From Pseudomonas vancouverensis (GTDB taxonomy: Bacteria; Pseudomonadota; Gammaproteobacteria; Pseudomonadales; Pseudomonadaceae): 64,000 nucleotides of DNA. Below, piece by piece: positions 1-9,152 of the stretch. A program made the position numbers and the translations under genes. How positions within the stretch are numbered: position 1 is the stretch's first letter; every line of letters begins with the position of its first letter. The notes below the pieces were generated by a model. That model had not been told where the DNA came from. It saw nothing but the letters and a program-made list of their open reading frames with translations, and did no database searches. The stretch covers positions 124,001 to 188,000 of the forward strand of contig NZ_RRZK01000003.1 in NCBI RefSeq assembly GCF_004348895.1, read 5' to 3'.

Positions 1-2
1 GG

Positions 3-113
3 CAGCAATTGCTGACCGAGGCGGGGTTTGTCGAACTGGAGCATTACTACCGGCCGGCGGGGCTGCCGCGGGAGCAGCAGCCCTGGTTGGCGAGTGTCTG
101 GCGCAAAGCCTGA
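3..113 (+). CDS. C-terminal end of a probable SAM-dependent methyltransferase (partial)
   Basis: Only the last 36 codons lie in the window, and the frame is open to the left edge. The residues LLTEAGF followed by VELEHYYRP and a short tail ending WRKA look like the closing strand-turn of a class I SAM-dependent methyltransferase, where an LL..AGF segment comes just before the last beta strands. The catalytic core and SAM-binding motifs are outside the window, so the substrate cannot be named. An inverted REP pair follows within about 20 bases, which fits a true gene end. The family call rests on these few residues. Confidence 0.45.
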   Translation, partial: QQLLTEAGFVELEHYYRPAGLPREQQPWLASVWRKA

Positions 114-133
114 AGATTTGCAGCGGCATTTCT

Positions 134-217
134 GACGCCTTCGCGAGCAAGCTCGCTCCCACAGTTGACCGAGTTGTTCAGGCGTACTCGGTTCCCTGTG
201 GGAGCGGGCTTGCTCGC
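134..217. repeat. Inverted pair of REP elements (REPIN 1)
   Basis: Two REP units face each other with the CCCACA ends inward: one at 134-164 (GAGCAAGCTCGCTCC core) and one at 194-217 (GGAGCGGGCTTGCTCGC). They sit between the converging ends of the methyltransferase and triC genes. This is the standard P. fluorescens-type element and may act as a weak terminator or mRNA stabiliser. Confidence 0.85.
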
Positions 218-219
218 TT

Positions 220-3200
220 TTACTGCACCTCTTTCTTCGGTTCGCGAATCTTGTACCAGGCCACATAGAGCGCCGGCAGGAACAGCAGCGTGAGCAAGGT
301 CGCGACCACTATCCCGCCGATCATCGCGTAGGCCATCGGCCCCCAGAACACTTCCCGGGCAATCGGGATCATCCCCAGGCTCGCCGCGGCCGCCGTCAGC
401 AGGATAGGCCGACGGCGATGCTCGGTGGCCTGCACCACCGCGTCCCATGGCGCGTAGCCGTTGCGCTCGTACTCGTCGATCTGGGTCACCAGGATCACCG
501 AGTTGCGGATGATGATGCCGATCAGCGCGAGAATCCCGAGGATCGCCACGAAGCCCATCGGCGTGCCCGTCGGCACCAGCGCCAGCACCACGCCGATCAG
601 CCCCAGTGGCGCGACGCTGGCCACCAGGAACAGCTTCTGCACGCTGTGCAACTGGATCATCAGGAAGGTCGCCATCAGGAACAGCATCAGCGGCACGACC
701 TTGGCAATCGGCCCCTGGGCCTTGCCGCTTTCCTCCACCGTACCGCCGGTGGCGACCTTGTAGCCCACCGGCAGTTTGGCGGCGAAGGCATCAATCGATG
801 GCTTGAGGACTTTCACCAGGTCAGTCGGCTGGATGTCGTCGCGAATCGCCGCCTTGATGGTGATGGTCGGCAGACGATCCCTACGCCACACCAGCGGCTG
901 CTCCAGTTCGTAGCGCACCGTGGCGAACGCCAACAGCGGAATCGAGGTGCCGTTCGGCGAGACGATCTGCAGGTTTTGCAGGGTGTCTGGCGTGCCGCGT
1001 TCGGCATCCACCGCACGCCCCACGACGTTGATCAGGTAGATGTCGTCATCGACCTGGGTCACTTGTGCACCACTGACAATGCCGTTCAACAACTCGGAGA
1101 CATCCTGGGACGACAGGCCGAGTTGCCGCGCCTTGTCCTGGGCAATATCGATGCGCAGGACTTTGCCCGGTTCGTTCCAGTCGTAGATGATCTCGCCGAT
1201 GTGCGAGTTCTTGTCCAGTTCGGTGGCCAGGTCAATGGCATGCCGGCGGACCTGGTCGATGTCCTTGCCGCTGACCCGGTACTGGATCGGACGCCCCACC
1301 GGCGGGCCCATTTCCAGTGCCTGAACGTAACTGCCGATGCCGACGAAATCGTTGCGCAGGCGCTCACGCAGCTTGTGCATCATGGCTTCACGGCTGTGGC
1401 CTTTGCTGACGATCACCAACTGTGCGTAGAACGGGTTCTGCAGTTGCTGGTCCAGTGGCAGGTAGAAACGGATCGCACCCTGACCGATGTAGGTGCTCCA
1501 GCGCACGATGTCCGGGTCGTCCTTGAGCGTGGCTTCCAGCTTATCGACCGCACGGCGGGTTTCGGCGATCGAGGCGTTTTGCGGCAGGTTCAGGTCGACG
1601 AGGATTTCCGGGCGGTCCGACGACGGGAAGAACTGGTTCTGCACAAAACGCATGCAAAACAGCGCCAGGACAAAACACAGCACGGTGATGCCAATGGCCC
1701 ACCAGCGATTGCGCATGCACCAGAGCAAACCACTGTTGAAAGCGCGACCGATACGACCGGGTTCTCCTTCATGGGGTTTCACATTGGTGCTGAGGATGTG
1801 CACACCGATCACCGGCGCAAACAACACCGCCACCACCCACGACACCAGCATGGCGCAGGCGATCACCGCAAACAGCGTGTAGGTGTACTCGCCGGCGGAA
1901 CTGGCGTTCAGGCCAATCGGCACGAAACCGGCCACCGTCACCAGCGTACCGGTGAGCATCGGGAACGCCGTGGAGGTATAGGCAAAGGTCGCCGCCTGCT
2001 CCTTGGTCTCACCTAGCTCCAGCCGCGTGACCATCATTTCCACGGTGATCATCGCGTCGTCCACCAACAGGCCGAGGGCGATGATCAGTGCGCCGAGGGA
2101 AATCCGCTGCATGGTGATGCCGCTGTATTCCATGAACACAAACACCATCGCCAGCACCAGCGGAATCGAGCACGCCACCACCAGACCGGCGCGCACGCCG
2201 AGGCTGATGAAGCTGACCACCAGCACGATCACCACGGCTTCGAACAGGGCACTGGTGAAGCCGCCGACTGCCTCTTCGACTACCACGGCCTGATCGGACA
2301 CGTTGTGTATGCCGACACCAACCGGCAGGTCGGCGGTCAGTTGCTCCATGCGCGCGTGCAGGGCCTTGCCGAACGCCTGGACGTTACCGCCCTTCTGCAT
2401 GGCAATGGCCAGGCCGATGGCCGTCTTGCCGTTGAAGCGGAACTCAGGCGCTGACGGATCGACGTAGCCACGACTGATGTCAGCGATGTCGGCCAGACGA
2501 TAGAAGCGATCGTTGAGCTTGAGGTTGACCTCGGCCAAGTCTTTTTCCGAGGCGAACTGCCCCGAAGTACGCACGGAGATCCGCTCGGGTCCGGCCTCGA
2601 TCACCCCCGCCGGGGTCACGGCGTTCTGCGACTGCAGGCTCTGCAGGACCTGACGTTCATCGATGCCCAGGGCGGCGAGTTTGCGCGTGGAGAAGTTCAG
2701 GTAGATCACTTCATCCTGCTGGCCGACCATCTCGATCTTGCCCAGCCCCGGCACGCCGCGAATCTCGGCGCGGGCCTGTTCCACGTAGTCGCGCAACTGA
2801 CGCATGGTCAGGCCGTCGGCGGTGAAGGCGTAGATCGAACCGAACACATCACCGAATTCGTCGTTGAACCCCGGGCCTTGCATGCCCTGGGGGAACTGGC
2901 CGCGAATGTCGTTGATCTTCTTGCGCACCTGGTACCAGATTTCCGGGATGTCCTTGGCACTGGTGGTGTCACGCAGGTACACGTACACCGTCGATTCGCC
3001 GGGGCGTGTGTAGCTTTTCACGTAGTCGAGGGAGTCGAGCTCTTCGAGTTTTTTCTCGATGCGGTCGGTGATCTGCTTGAGGGTTTCCTCCTGGGTCGCC
3101 CCCGGCCACTTGCTCTGGATCACCATGGTCTTGATGGTGAACGAAGGGTCTTCTTCGCGCCCCAGGTTGAAGTACGAGAACACACCCATCAGCAACGCGA

Positions 3201-3270
3201 CGAACATCAGATACCAGATGAACGACTGATGCTTGAGGGCCCATTCGGAAAGATTGAAAGGCCCTTTCAT
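220..3270 (-). CDS. triC: RND efflux transporter, inner-membrane pump subunit (TriC-like)
   Basis: This 1016-residue protein has the full RND layout: an N-terminal TM helix (MKGPFNLSEWALKHQSFIWY), a large periplasmic loop, a TM bundle around residues 330-500, a second loop and a second TM bundle near 855-1010. The TM4 segment LGLLVDDAMITVE holds the adjacent acidic residues needed for proton relay. RND pumps use the proton gradient to expel drugs or biocides through an adaptor and an outer-membrane channel. Length and the two adaptor genes upstream match TriABC of P. aeruginosa, a triclosan pump that borrows the OpmH channel. No channel gene is adjacent here either. The start codon overlaps the triB stop (ATGA), so translation is probably coupled. 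Substrate is not shown by the sequence. Confidence 0.88.
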   Translation of the reverse strand: MKGPFNLSEWALKHQSFIWYLMFVALLMGVFSYFNLGREEDPSFTIKTMVIQSKWPGATQEETLKQITDRIEKKLEELDSLDYVKSYTRPGESTVYVYLRDTTSAKDIPEIWYQVRKKINDIRGQFPQGMQGPGFNDEFGDVFGSIYAFTADGLTMRQLRDYVEQARAEIRGVPGLGKIEMVGQQDEVIYLNFSTRKLAALGIDERQVLQSLQSQNAVTPAGVIEAGPERISVRTSGQFASEKDLAEVNLKLNDRFYRLADIADISRGYVDPSAPEFRFNGKTAIGLAIAMQKGGNVQAFGKALHARMEQLTADLPVGVGIHNVSDQAVVVEEAVGGFTSALFEAVVIVLVVSFISLGVRAGLVVACSIPLVLAMVFVFMEYSGITMQRISLGALIIALGLLVDDAMITVEMMVTRLELGETKEQAATFAYTSTAFPMLTGTLVTVAGFVPIGLNASSAGEYTYTLFAVIACAMLVSWVVAVLFAPVIGVHILSTNVKPHEGEPGRIGRAFNSGLLWCMRNRWWAIGITVLCFVLALFCMRFVQNQFFPSSDRPEILVDLNLPQNASIAETRRAVDKLEATLKDDPDIVRWSTYIGQGAIRFYLPLDQQLQNPFYAQLVIVSKGHSREAMMHKLRERLRNDFVGIGSYVQALEMGPPVGRPIQYRVSGKDIDQVRRHAIDLATELDKNSHIGEIIYDWNEPGKVLRIDIAQDKARQLGLSSQDVSELLNGIVSGAQVTQVDDDIYLINVVGRAVDAERGTPDTLQNLQIVSPNGTSIPLLAFATVRYELEQPLVWRRDRLPTITIKAAIRDDIQPTDLVKVLKPSIDAFAAKLPVGYKVATGGTVEESGKAQGPIAKVVPLMLFLMATFLMIQLHSVQKLFLVASVAPLGLIGVVLALVPTGTPMGFVAILGILALIGIIIRNSVILVTQIDEYERNGYAPWDAVVQATEHRRRPILLTAAAASLGMIPIAREVFWGPMAYAMIGGIVVATLLTLLFLPALYVAWYKIREPKKEVQ

Positions 3271-4331
3271 TGACTGTCCTCGTCGAATTTCACTGTCTGC
3301 CCCGGTTTGAGGCTGTTGACGCCGGCACTGACCACGCGCTCACCATTCTTCACGCCATCGGCCAGGACCACGGTGCTGTCGGTCCGGCTGAGAACCTCGA
3401 CGTCCCGTGGCGCAACGGTCTTGTTCTGCGGATCGATCACCCAGATGCGGGTTTTGCCGTCGACCTCCTGCAACGCGGTCAGCGGCAGTTCGATCTTTGG
3501 CTTGATCGCCGAACTCAAGGTGACGCTGATCGCCGTACCCAGGCGAAAACCTGGCGGGGATTCGGCCAGGGTCAGGCGGGCGCGGCGGGTGCGCGTGGCG
3601 CTTTGTGCCTGGGGTTCGATTTCGCGAATGGTCGCGGTGGTATTGGTTTTCGGATCAAGTTGCGCGGCAACCTGGAACACCACGTCCTTGGGCAACTGAT
3701 CCACCAAGGTATTGGGCAGGTCGATCACCGCTTCCTTGATGTCCGGCTGCGCCAGGGTCACCACTTGCTGACCGGCCTGCACCACTTGCCCGGCCTCGGC
3801 GTTCCAGGCGGTCACCACGGCTTTATGGTCGTTGCGCAACTCGGTATAGGCGAGTTGGTCCCGGGCCTGATCGACGGCCGCCCGCGCCTGATCGAGCGAG
3901 GCTTGTGTGGTTTTCAGATCGGTCTGGGCCGCATCCAAGTGCGCCTGCGCGCCAACCCCGCGATCAAACAACGCCTGCTGACGCAGGGCGCTGGCCTTGG
4001 CATTGATCAGTTGCGCCTGGATCTTCGCCAGATCACCCTGCGCCGAACGCAACTGGTTCTGTTGATCGGTTGGATCGAGGGTCGCCAGCAGCGTGCCCGG
4101 CTCCACCTCGGTGCCGACATCGACGTTACGACTGGCGATGCGTCCGCCGACACGGAAGCCGGTATTGCTTTCATAACGGGCCTGAATGTTCCCGGCAAAA
4201 CGGCCAAGGCCTTCCTCGCTCAGGGCCTCGACCTTGATCGACAGCACTGGCCGCACCGGCGCAGGCGGCGGCTCGTTCTTGGAACAGGCGCTGAGCACCA
4301 GCCCGATGGACAACGCCCAAATCGGCTTCAT
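3267..4331 (-). CDS. triB: RND efflux periplasmic adaptor lipoprotein (TriB-like)
   Basis: The 354-residue protein starts with a lipoprotein signal peptide ending in the lipobox LSAC, with the lipidated Cys at position 16. It then has the membrane-fusion layout: a beta-barrel/lipoyl half-motif (NIQARYESNTGFRVGGRI), a long alpha hairpin rich in Ala and Gln near residues 90-165, the second lipoyl half (ELRNDHKAVVTAWNAEAGQVV) and a C-terminal membrane-proximal domain. It should link the inner-membrane pump to the outer-membrane channel. It overlaps triA upstream and triC downstream by four bases each. Two different adaptors ahead of one pump is the hallmark of TriABC. In that system both adaptors are required, and the same is inferred here. 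Confidence 0.86.
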   Translation of the reverse strand: MKPIWALSIGLVLSACSKNEPPPAPVRPVLSIKVEALSEEGLGRFAGNIQARYESNTGFRVGGRIASRNVDVGTEVEPGTLLATLDPTDQQNQLRSAQGDLAKIQAQLINAKASALRQQALFDRGVGAQAHLDAAQTDLKTTQASLDQARAAVDQARDQLAYTELRNDHKAVVTAWNAEAGQVVQAGQQVVTLAQPDIKEAVIDLPNTLVDQLPKDVVFQVAAQLDPKTNTTATIREIEPQAQSATRTRRARLTLAESPPGFRLGTAISVTLSSAIKPKIELPLTALQEVDGKTRIWVIDPQNKTVAPRDVEVLSRTDSTVVLADGVKNGERVVSAGVNSLKPGQTVKFDEDSQ

Positions 4332-5431
4332 GGCTTGGCTCCCCAGGTCAGATCCTTGTAAGTGTTTTCGGCAATCTCGACTTCCATGCCCGGGTGTAAC
4401 AGCTGCCCGCCAGCGACTATGACTTTTTCCCCGCCCTTCAACCCGCCATTGATGATGACCCTGCCGGTCAGGTAGCGGCCGACAGTGACGGTGTGCAGCT
4501 GCGCCTGGCCTTTGTCGTCGACGATCCAGACAGCAGGCTCACTGATGTTTTTGGTCAGGGCCGACCACGGCAACTCGATGACCGACTTGCCCGAGCCTTT
4601 GGCCGTGGCACTCACCACCGAACCGAGTTGCATGCCGTCGGGCACGCTGTTGAGAGCGACCTTGACCTGCACGGTGCCTGACTGCGCCGACACGGCGGGG
4701 GTGACTTCGCGCACGGTGCCGGTGGTCTTGATGTCGGGGTTGTCGAGCAGGCTGAGGGTGATGGTCTGGTCTCTGGGTTTCTCCGCCAGCAGTGACTCAT
4801 AGACGTTGAACACCGCATCGCGGTCGCCATCCCGGGCCAGCGTGAATACTGGCATGGTGGCCTGCACCACCTGGCCGACTTCGGCCTGGCGCTCGGTAAT
4901 GATCCCCGGCGCATCGGCAATCAGCGCGGTGTAGCTCAACTGGTCCTTGGCATTGGCCAGTTGCGCCTGGGCAGCGGCCAGCGCGCTCTGGCTGCTGCGC
5001 AAGGTGGCCTGGGCCGAATCGAATTCGCTCTGGCTGGTGTAGCCCTTGGGCAAGAGTTTTTGCTGACGGGCAAAAGAGGCGGTGTTCTGTTTGACCAGGG
5101 CTTGCTGAGCCGCCACCTGGGCTTCGGCCGTATCGACATTGGCCTGCAGATCCTTGGGATCGAGGCGCGCCAGCACTTGTTTGGCGGTCACGTGATCGCC
5201 GACGTCGACCGTGCGCTGGATGATCTTGCCACCCACGCGGAACGACAACTCGGTCTGTACCCGCGCCTGGATATCACCGGTGAGGGTGACCGAGGCCGCG
5301 AAATCCTCCTGTTTGACCACTTGCACGAACACCCGTGGCAGAAACTCGGGGACCGGTTTTTTCTCGTCACAAGCGCTCAACAACAGGGCGACACTCAAGG
5401 CCATTGCTACTTTCAATCCGGGAACCGCCAT
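4328..5431 (-). CDS. triA: RND efflux periplasmic adaptor lipoprotein (TriA-like)
   Basis: This 367-residue adaptor is first in the operon. Its signal peptide ends in the lipobox LSAC (Cys21). The RVGGKI...VDVGDHV lipoyl half, a coiled hairpin near residues 95-165 and the second half (APGIITERQAEVGQVV) follow in the usual order. An AAGGAG ribosome site lies five bases before the ATG, which supports the start. It resembles TriB in design but the two are clearly diverged paralogs rather than a recent duplication. The 177 bases upstream hold no recognisable regulator gene, so control of the pump is not evident from the local sequence. Confidence 0.86.
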   Translation of the reverse strand: MAVPGLKVAMALSVALLLSACDEKKPVPEFLPRVFVQVVKQEDFAASVTLTGDIQARVQTELSFRVGGKIIQRTVDVGDHVTAKQVLARLDPKDLQANVDTAEAQVAAQQALVKQNTASFARQQKLLPKGYTSQSEFDSAQATLRSSQSALAAAQAQLANAKDQLSYTALIADAPGIITERQAEVGQVVQATMPVFTLARDGDRDAVFNVYESLLAEKPRDQTITLSLLDNPDIKTTGTVREVTPAVSAQSGTVQVKVALNSVPDGMQLGSVVSATAKGSGKSVIELPWSALTKNISEPAVWIVDDKGQAQLHTVTVGRYLTGRVIINGGLKGGEKVIVAGGQLLHPGMEVEIAENTYKDLTWGAKP

Positions 5432-5608
5432 GCAAACTCCTTGGCCTTTTCATAGACAACACGACAGAGAGCTTAGATCAGAGTTGTCAGCTTGCTGGCC
5501 GACTTATGAAGAAAAAACTTACAAAGATCTCTGACGGAAAATGCCTGTTCTGATTGGCCTGGAGTACCCGACAATGTGCCCTCCGCCGATCCGGTGAAAG
5601 GACTCCTC

Positions 5609-6805
5609 ATGCTCAAGACGCTCGCCGTCGCCAACTACCGCTCGATCAACAAACTGGTGATCCCGCTCGGGCGACTGAACCTGATCACCGGTCCCAATGG
5701 CAGCGGCAAATCCAACCTGTATCGGGCGTTGCGCCTGCTCGCGGAAACCGCACAGGGCGGTGTAGTCAACGCCCTGGCCCGCGAAGGCGGGTTGGATTCG
5801 ACCTTTTGGGCCGGGCCGGAAACCATCACCCGGCGCATGCGCAACGGCGAGGTACCGATCGAAGCCACGGTTCGCAAAGGCGTCAAGCGCCTGCGCCTGG
5901 GGTTTGCCGGCGAGGATTTCGGTTATTCGATCAGCCTCGGCCTGCCGGATTCCAACGGCCATTTCATGCTGCCGGAGCACAGTTCACCTATCTCCTCACG
6001 TTTCAGCCTTGACCCGCAGATCAAGCGCGAATGCCTGTGGGCCGGGCCGTTCTATCGCCCGGCGAGCCTGCTGGTGGATCGCGAAGGTCCGATGATCCGC
6101 GCCCGCAACAATCGCAAGTGGGACGTACTGGCACAACACACGCCGAATTTCGACAGCCTGTTCGACCAGGTCGGCAGTTTGCGGGGCTCGCCGGAAGTGC
6201 TGGAGATGCGCGAGTTCATCCGCCGCTGGCGCTTCTACGATCACTTCCGCAGCGACGCCGACGCACCAGTGCGCCAACCGCAGTTGGGCACGCGCACGCC
6301 GGTACTGCACCACGACGGGCGCGACCTCGCGGCTGCCTTGCAGACCATCATCGAGATCGGCGAGCCCGACGCCCTGCGGGCCGCGATCAGCGATGCCTTT
6401 CCCGGTGCGCGGCTGGCCATCGAATCGCTGCCGGGCGGGCGGTTTGCCATCGAGGTCCATCAGGAGGGCTTGTTGCGGCCGCTCTCGGCGGCGGAGTTGT
6501 CCGACGGTACGCTGCGTTACCTGTTGCTAGTCGCGGCCTTGCTGACACCGCGCCCTCCGACGCTGATGGTACTGAACGAACCGGAAACCAGCCTGCACCC
6601 GGACCTGCTGCCGGCACTGGCGCGGCTGATCATTCGCGCGTCGCAACAGTGCCAGGTGTGGGTGGTGTCCCACGCCCGACGGTTGATTTCAGCGTTGCAG
6701 GAAGATCCGGAGTGCAGCTGCATCGTGCTGGAAAAGGAGCTGGGGCAGACCGGGATTGTCGGGCAGCGGGTGCTGGATGAGCCGGCTTGGTATTGGCCGG
6801 ATTAA
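5609..6805 (+). CDS. AAA-family ATPase, RecF/OLD-like (COG4637 type)
   Basis: The 398-residue protein opens with LAVANYRSINKLVIPL, the usual first strand of SMC/RecF-type ATPases, then a Walker A motif GPNGSGKS at 28-35. A signature-like stretch (LSDGTLRYLLLVAALL) and a Walker B segment (LMVLNEPETSLHP) come near the C-terminus, followed by a switch histidine in VVSHARRL. The middle is too short for a long coiled coil. No nuclease (TOPRIM) domain is visible after the ATPase, and no partner gene is next to it, so a defence role such as OLD or Gabija is not supported. The ATG at 5609 was chosen over one 33 bases upstream because AAAGGA lies at good spacing and the motif starts there. Function unknown; possibly DNA or chromosome maintenance. 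Confidence 0.75.
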   Translation: MLKTLAVANYRSINKLVIPLGRLNLITGPNGSGKSNLYRALRLLAETAQGGVVNALAREGGLDSTFWAGPETITRRMRNGEVPIEATVRKGVKRLRLGFAGEDFGYSISLGLPDSNGHFMLPEHSSPISSRFSLDPQIKRECLWAGPFYRPASLLVDREGPMIRARNNRKWDVLAQHTPNFDSLFDQVGSLRGSPEVLEMREFIRRWRFYDHFRSDADAPVRQPQLGTRTPVLHHDGRDLAAALQTIIEIGEPDALRAAISDAFPGARLAIESLPGGRFAIEVHQEGLLRPLSAAELSDGTLRYLLLVAALLTPRPPTLMVLNEPETSLHPDLLPALARLIIRASQQCQVWVVSHARRLISALQEDPECSCIVLEKELGQTGIVGQRVLDEPAWYWPD

Positions 6806-6823
6806 TGCGCGGCAACGTGCTCG

Positions 6824-7969
6824 CTATAAAGAATGACGGCGAATTTTTTTGGCATCTCGGAAGATTTGGAGTTGCCTGTCGAGTTGTGTGTTCAGAAATT
6901 GGGCTGTGCGATTTGTCTGGGGTGGAAAATTGAAGAATCCGGCATCCGTCGCCCCCGCAGAAAGTGGAGGAGCCGAGGGTCTAGGTGTACCCGGAGTTTG
7001 TGGCGGGGCAGAGGGCTCGAAATATGACATCTGTATCGACAAGCTACGACGTGAGGAGGGTGGTGTCGGCGGGATTACCTGCCCCTTGTTCTTCACAAAA
7101 TTGATCAAACCCGCTTCAGCACCGGAATTTTTTGCAGCGAAGTAAGTGCCTGCTCTCGAAAGCATCGCCAACCCTAGCAACCCTCCCGCGACAGCCGTCA
7201 ATACTTCGGCCGCCTCACCTTCTTTGACGCTTGAAGTGACGAGGGCCGCCGTCCCGAAAACACCTGCGGCCAGTCCCAATTTAGCCGCCGCGACTGTACT
7301 GAATGCCGTGAAGGCTTGTCTGGGTGACAACTTTGTCAAAGCCCCCAATTTCAAGGCGTCCTTTGCCACGTTATAGGAGGGAATGACTCGGGACATTCCC
7401 AGTTTTGTCATGAACAGTCCCCCGACGCTTCTGAACAGGCCGAGCACCTCGGTGAATTGCCCCGTCGGATCAGTGAAATTGACCGGATCGCCCAGGCAAT
7501 ACGCATACGAATTCAGCCCACCCCGCCCAAACGGGCTCAGGCTGTCCGGACTGTTGAAGCGCATCAGCACCGGGTTGAACGCCCGGTGCCCATTACCGAG
7601 CAAGTAGTGACCGGTCATCCGGTCAGGCACTTCACCGGTAAACCCCAGCAGACTGTCCAGGCCACTGCTGGCCAGTCGATGCCCGTAAGGCGCGTAGCGT
7701 TGCTGCACCGGTCCGGCCTGTAATACCGAGCGCTGCTGATCCGTGGCTAGCAACTGGCTGCGGCTTTGGTTGTCTTCATGGGTGTGCAGTGCCAACAGCT
7801 GTTTATGGTGCTGGAACACACTCTGGCTGTTCTGACCGTTCAGTTGCGTCACCAGGTGTTCACCACGATAGAACCGGGTCTGTGTCACCTGCCCTACTGG
7901 TTCAACCTGGATAAGCACGTCCAATGCGTCATAGCGATAACGTTGCAGCAGCTGATTAATCGTTCTCAT
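6824..7969 (-). CDS. Short orphan Rhs-core protein with variable C-terminal region
   Basis: This 381-residue protein has the terminal part of an Rhs/YD-repeat shell. YRYDALDVL and YAPYGHR are YD-type motifs, and the Rhs core signature follows (FNPVLMRFNSPDSLSPFGRGGLNSYAYCLGDPVNFTDPTG). After the core the sequence changes to a unique region with two hydrophobic stretches (around residues 220-285) and a proline/serine-rich segment before a basic tail. In Rhs proteins this post-core part is the toxin or effector. Most Rhs proteins exceed 1000 residues, so this is a mini form and either a remnant or a stand-alone cassette. No VgrG, PAAR, chaperone or obvious immunity gene is adjacent. The ATG at 7969 follows a GGGGAG ribosome site, so the in-frame extension upstream was not used. 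Confidence 0.72.
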   Translation of the reverse strand: MRTINQLLQRYRYDALDVLIQVEPVGQVTQTRFYRGEHLVTQLNGQNSQSVFQHHKQLLALHTHEDNQSRSQLLATDQQRSVLQAGPVQQRYAPYGHRLASSGLDSLLGFTGEVPDRMTGHYLLGNGHRAFNPVLMRFNSPDSLSPFGRGGLNSYAYCLGDPVNFTDPTGQFTEVLGLFRSVGGLFMTKLGMSRVIPSYNVAKDALKLGALTKLSPRQAFTAFSTVAAAKLGLAAGVFGTAALVTSSVKEGEAAEVLTAVAGGLLGLAMLSRAGTYFAAKNSGAEAGLINFVKNKGQVIPPTPPSSRRSLSIQMSYFEPSAPPQTPGTPRPSAPPLSAGATDAGFFNFPPQTNRTAQFLNTQLDRQLQIFRDAKKIRRHSL

Positions 7970-8193
7970 CGGCAACTCCCCGGATGATGAACTCAGCTTG
8001 CACCCGCTCGAACGAGTAAGCACCTATCAGAACTGCTAGTTGACGAGCAGAAAACAGTTATGCGGGTTTGCCGGGACGATGGAGGACAGCTATTTTCCCT
8101 TACGCCGTAGGAAGGATCTTTTTTTCCGGATAGCCCTCCAAGGACGGACCGCTTTTGGCCAGACTCCCCGGCCAATCTCACAAGGACGAGAAC

Positions 8194-8343
8194 ATGACAC
8201 ACGCAAAAACACCGCAGCGGCTGGATCCGCAGGACATTCTCAAGTTATTGGTGGCGTTGCGCCGTGCTTTGAAAGGCGATGCGCAGGGCTTTGAAGGCGA
8301 GCCAAAAAAAACGCCGACGCTATCGCTAGCCGTCGGCGTTTGA
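8194..8343 (+). CDS. Possible small protein of 49 residues
   Basis: A short frame opens at an ATG preceded by AAGGACGAGAAC, a usable ribosome site. The first 30 residues (MTHAKTPQRLDPQDILKLLV...) look like a plausible amphipathic helix. The last third runs through the hairpin that terminates metQ on the other strand, so its codons there are dictated by the stem. I do not recognise the family. It could be a genuine small protein or chance. Confidence 0.3.
   Translation: MTHAKTPQRLDPQDILKLLVALRRALKGDAQGFEGEPKKTPTLSLAVGV
8309..8341 (-). terminator. Rho-independent terminator of metQ
   Basis: The arms AAACGCCGACG and CGTCGGCGTTT pair perfectly around an 11-base loop. A run of eight A on the plus strand (8304-8311) supplies the U-tract for a transcript leaving metQ on the minus strand. 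Confidence 0.85.
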
Positions 8344-8369
8344 AACCTTAAAGGGGTTTTACTCGCGAA

Positions 8370-9152
8370 TCAGAACGCTGGCAGTACCGCGCCGTTGTAC
8401 TTCTTCTCGATGAACGCTTTTACTTCAGGGCTGGTCAGGGCTTTGGCCAGCTTCTGGATGGCGTCGCTGTCCTTGTTGTCCGGACGGGCCACCAAGAAGT
8501 TCACGTAAGGCGAATCGGCACCTTCGATCACCAGGGCGTCTTTAGCCGGGTTCAGGCCTGCTTCCAGCGCGTAGTTGGTGTTGATCATGTCCAGGTCGAC
8601 CTGATCCAGCACACGCGGCAGCATGGCCGATTCGAGTTCCTTGAACTTGAAGTTGTGCGGGTTCTTGGCGATGTCTTTTGGCGTGGCCAGGGCATTTTTC
8701 GGGTCTTTCAGCTCGATCAGGCCGGCCTTCTGCAGCAGGATCAGGGCACGGCCGCTGTTGCTGCCTTCGTTCGGGATGGCGATGGTCGCGCCGTCCTTCA
8801 ACTCAGCCAGGGTTTTGACTTTCTTCGAGTAGCCACCGAAAGGCTCCACGTGAACACCGATCACGGTTTCCAGGTGGGTGCCTTTGCCTTCGTTGAAGCT
8901 TTTCAGGTACGGCAGGGTCTGGAAGTAGTTGGCATCCAGACGCTTCTGATCAACCTGTACGTTCGGTTGTACGTAGTCGGTGAACACCTTGATTTCCAGG
9001 TCCACGCCTTCTTTGGCCAGGGTCGGCTTGATCAGCTCGAGAATCTCGGCGTGTGGAATCGGGGTCGCCGCCACAACCAGTTTCTCGCCAGCCTGGGCCA
9101 GGCCCGCAGTCAGGGCAGCCGCCAATGCGGTGAACAACAGAACCTTTTTCAT
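8370..9152 (-). CDS. metQ: MetQ/NlpA-family substrate-binding protein of a methionine-type ABC transporter
   Basis: The 260-residue protein has a Sec signal peptide (MKKVLLFTALAAALTAGLAQA, cleavage after AQA) with no lipobox cysteine. The mature part has family features: ATPIPHAEILE, the aromatic-rich VFTDYVQPNVQVDQKRLDANYFQ and the GATIAIPNEGSNSGRAL block that lines the ligand cleft. MetQ proteins bind methionine in the periplasm and pass it to MetI/MetN. No metN or metI is adjacent, so this is an orphan binding protein that either uses a transporter elsewhere or binds a related sulfur compound. Its neighbours upstream are a sigma-54 activator and a small hydrolase in the same orientation, at the edge of a sulfur-scavenging region. 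Confidence 0.85.
   Translation of the reverse strand: MKKVLLFTALAAALTAGLAQAGEKLVVAATPIPHAEILELIKPTLAKEGVDLEIKVFTDYVQPNVQVDQKRLDANYFQTLPYLKSFNEGKGTHLETVIGVHVEPFGGYSKKVKTLAELKDGATIAIPNEGSNSGRALILLQKAGLIELKDPKNALATPKDIAKNPHNFKFKELESAMLPRVLDQVDLDMINTNYALEAGLNPAKDALVIEGADSPYVNFLVARPDNKDSDAIQKLAKALTSPEVKAFIEKKYNGAVLPAF

Noticed and set aside
418..2016. A 532-codon plus-strand frame
   Set aside because: Antisense shadow of triC, rich in His and Arg, with no recognisable domain.
5609..6805. ATPase considered as a phage-defence gene (OLD, Gabija or Septu type)
   Set aside because: No nuclease domain or partner gene is present; flanks are an efflux operon and an Rhs gene.
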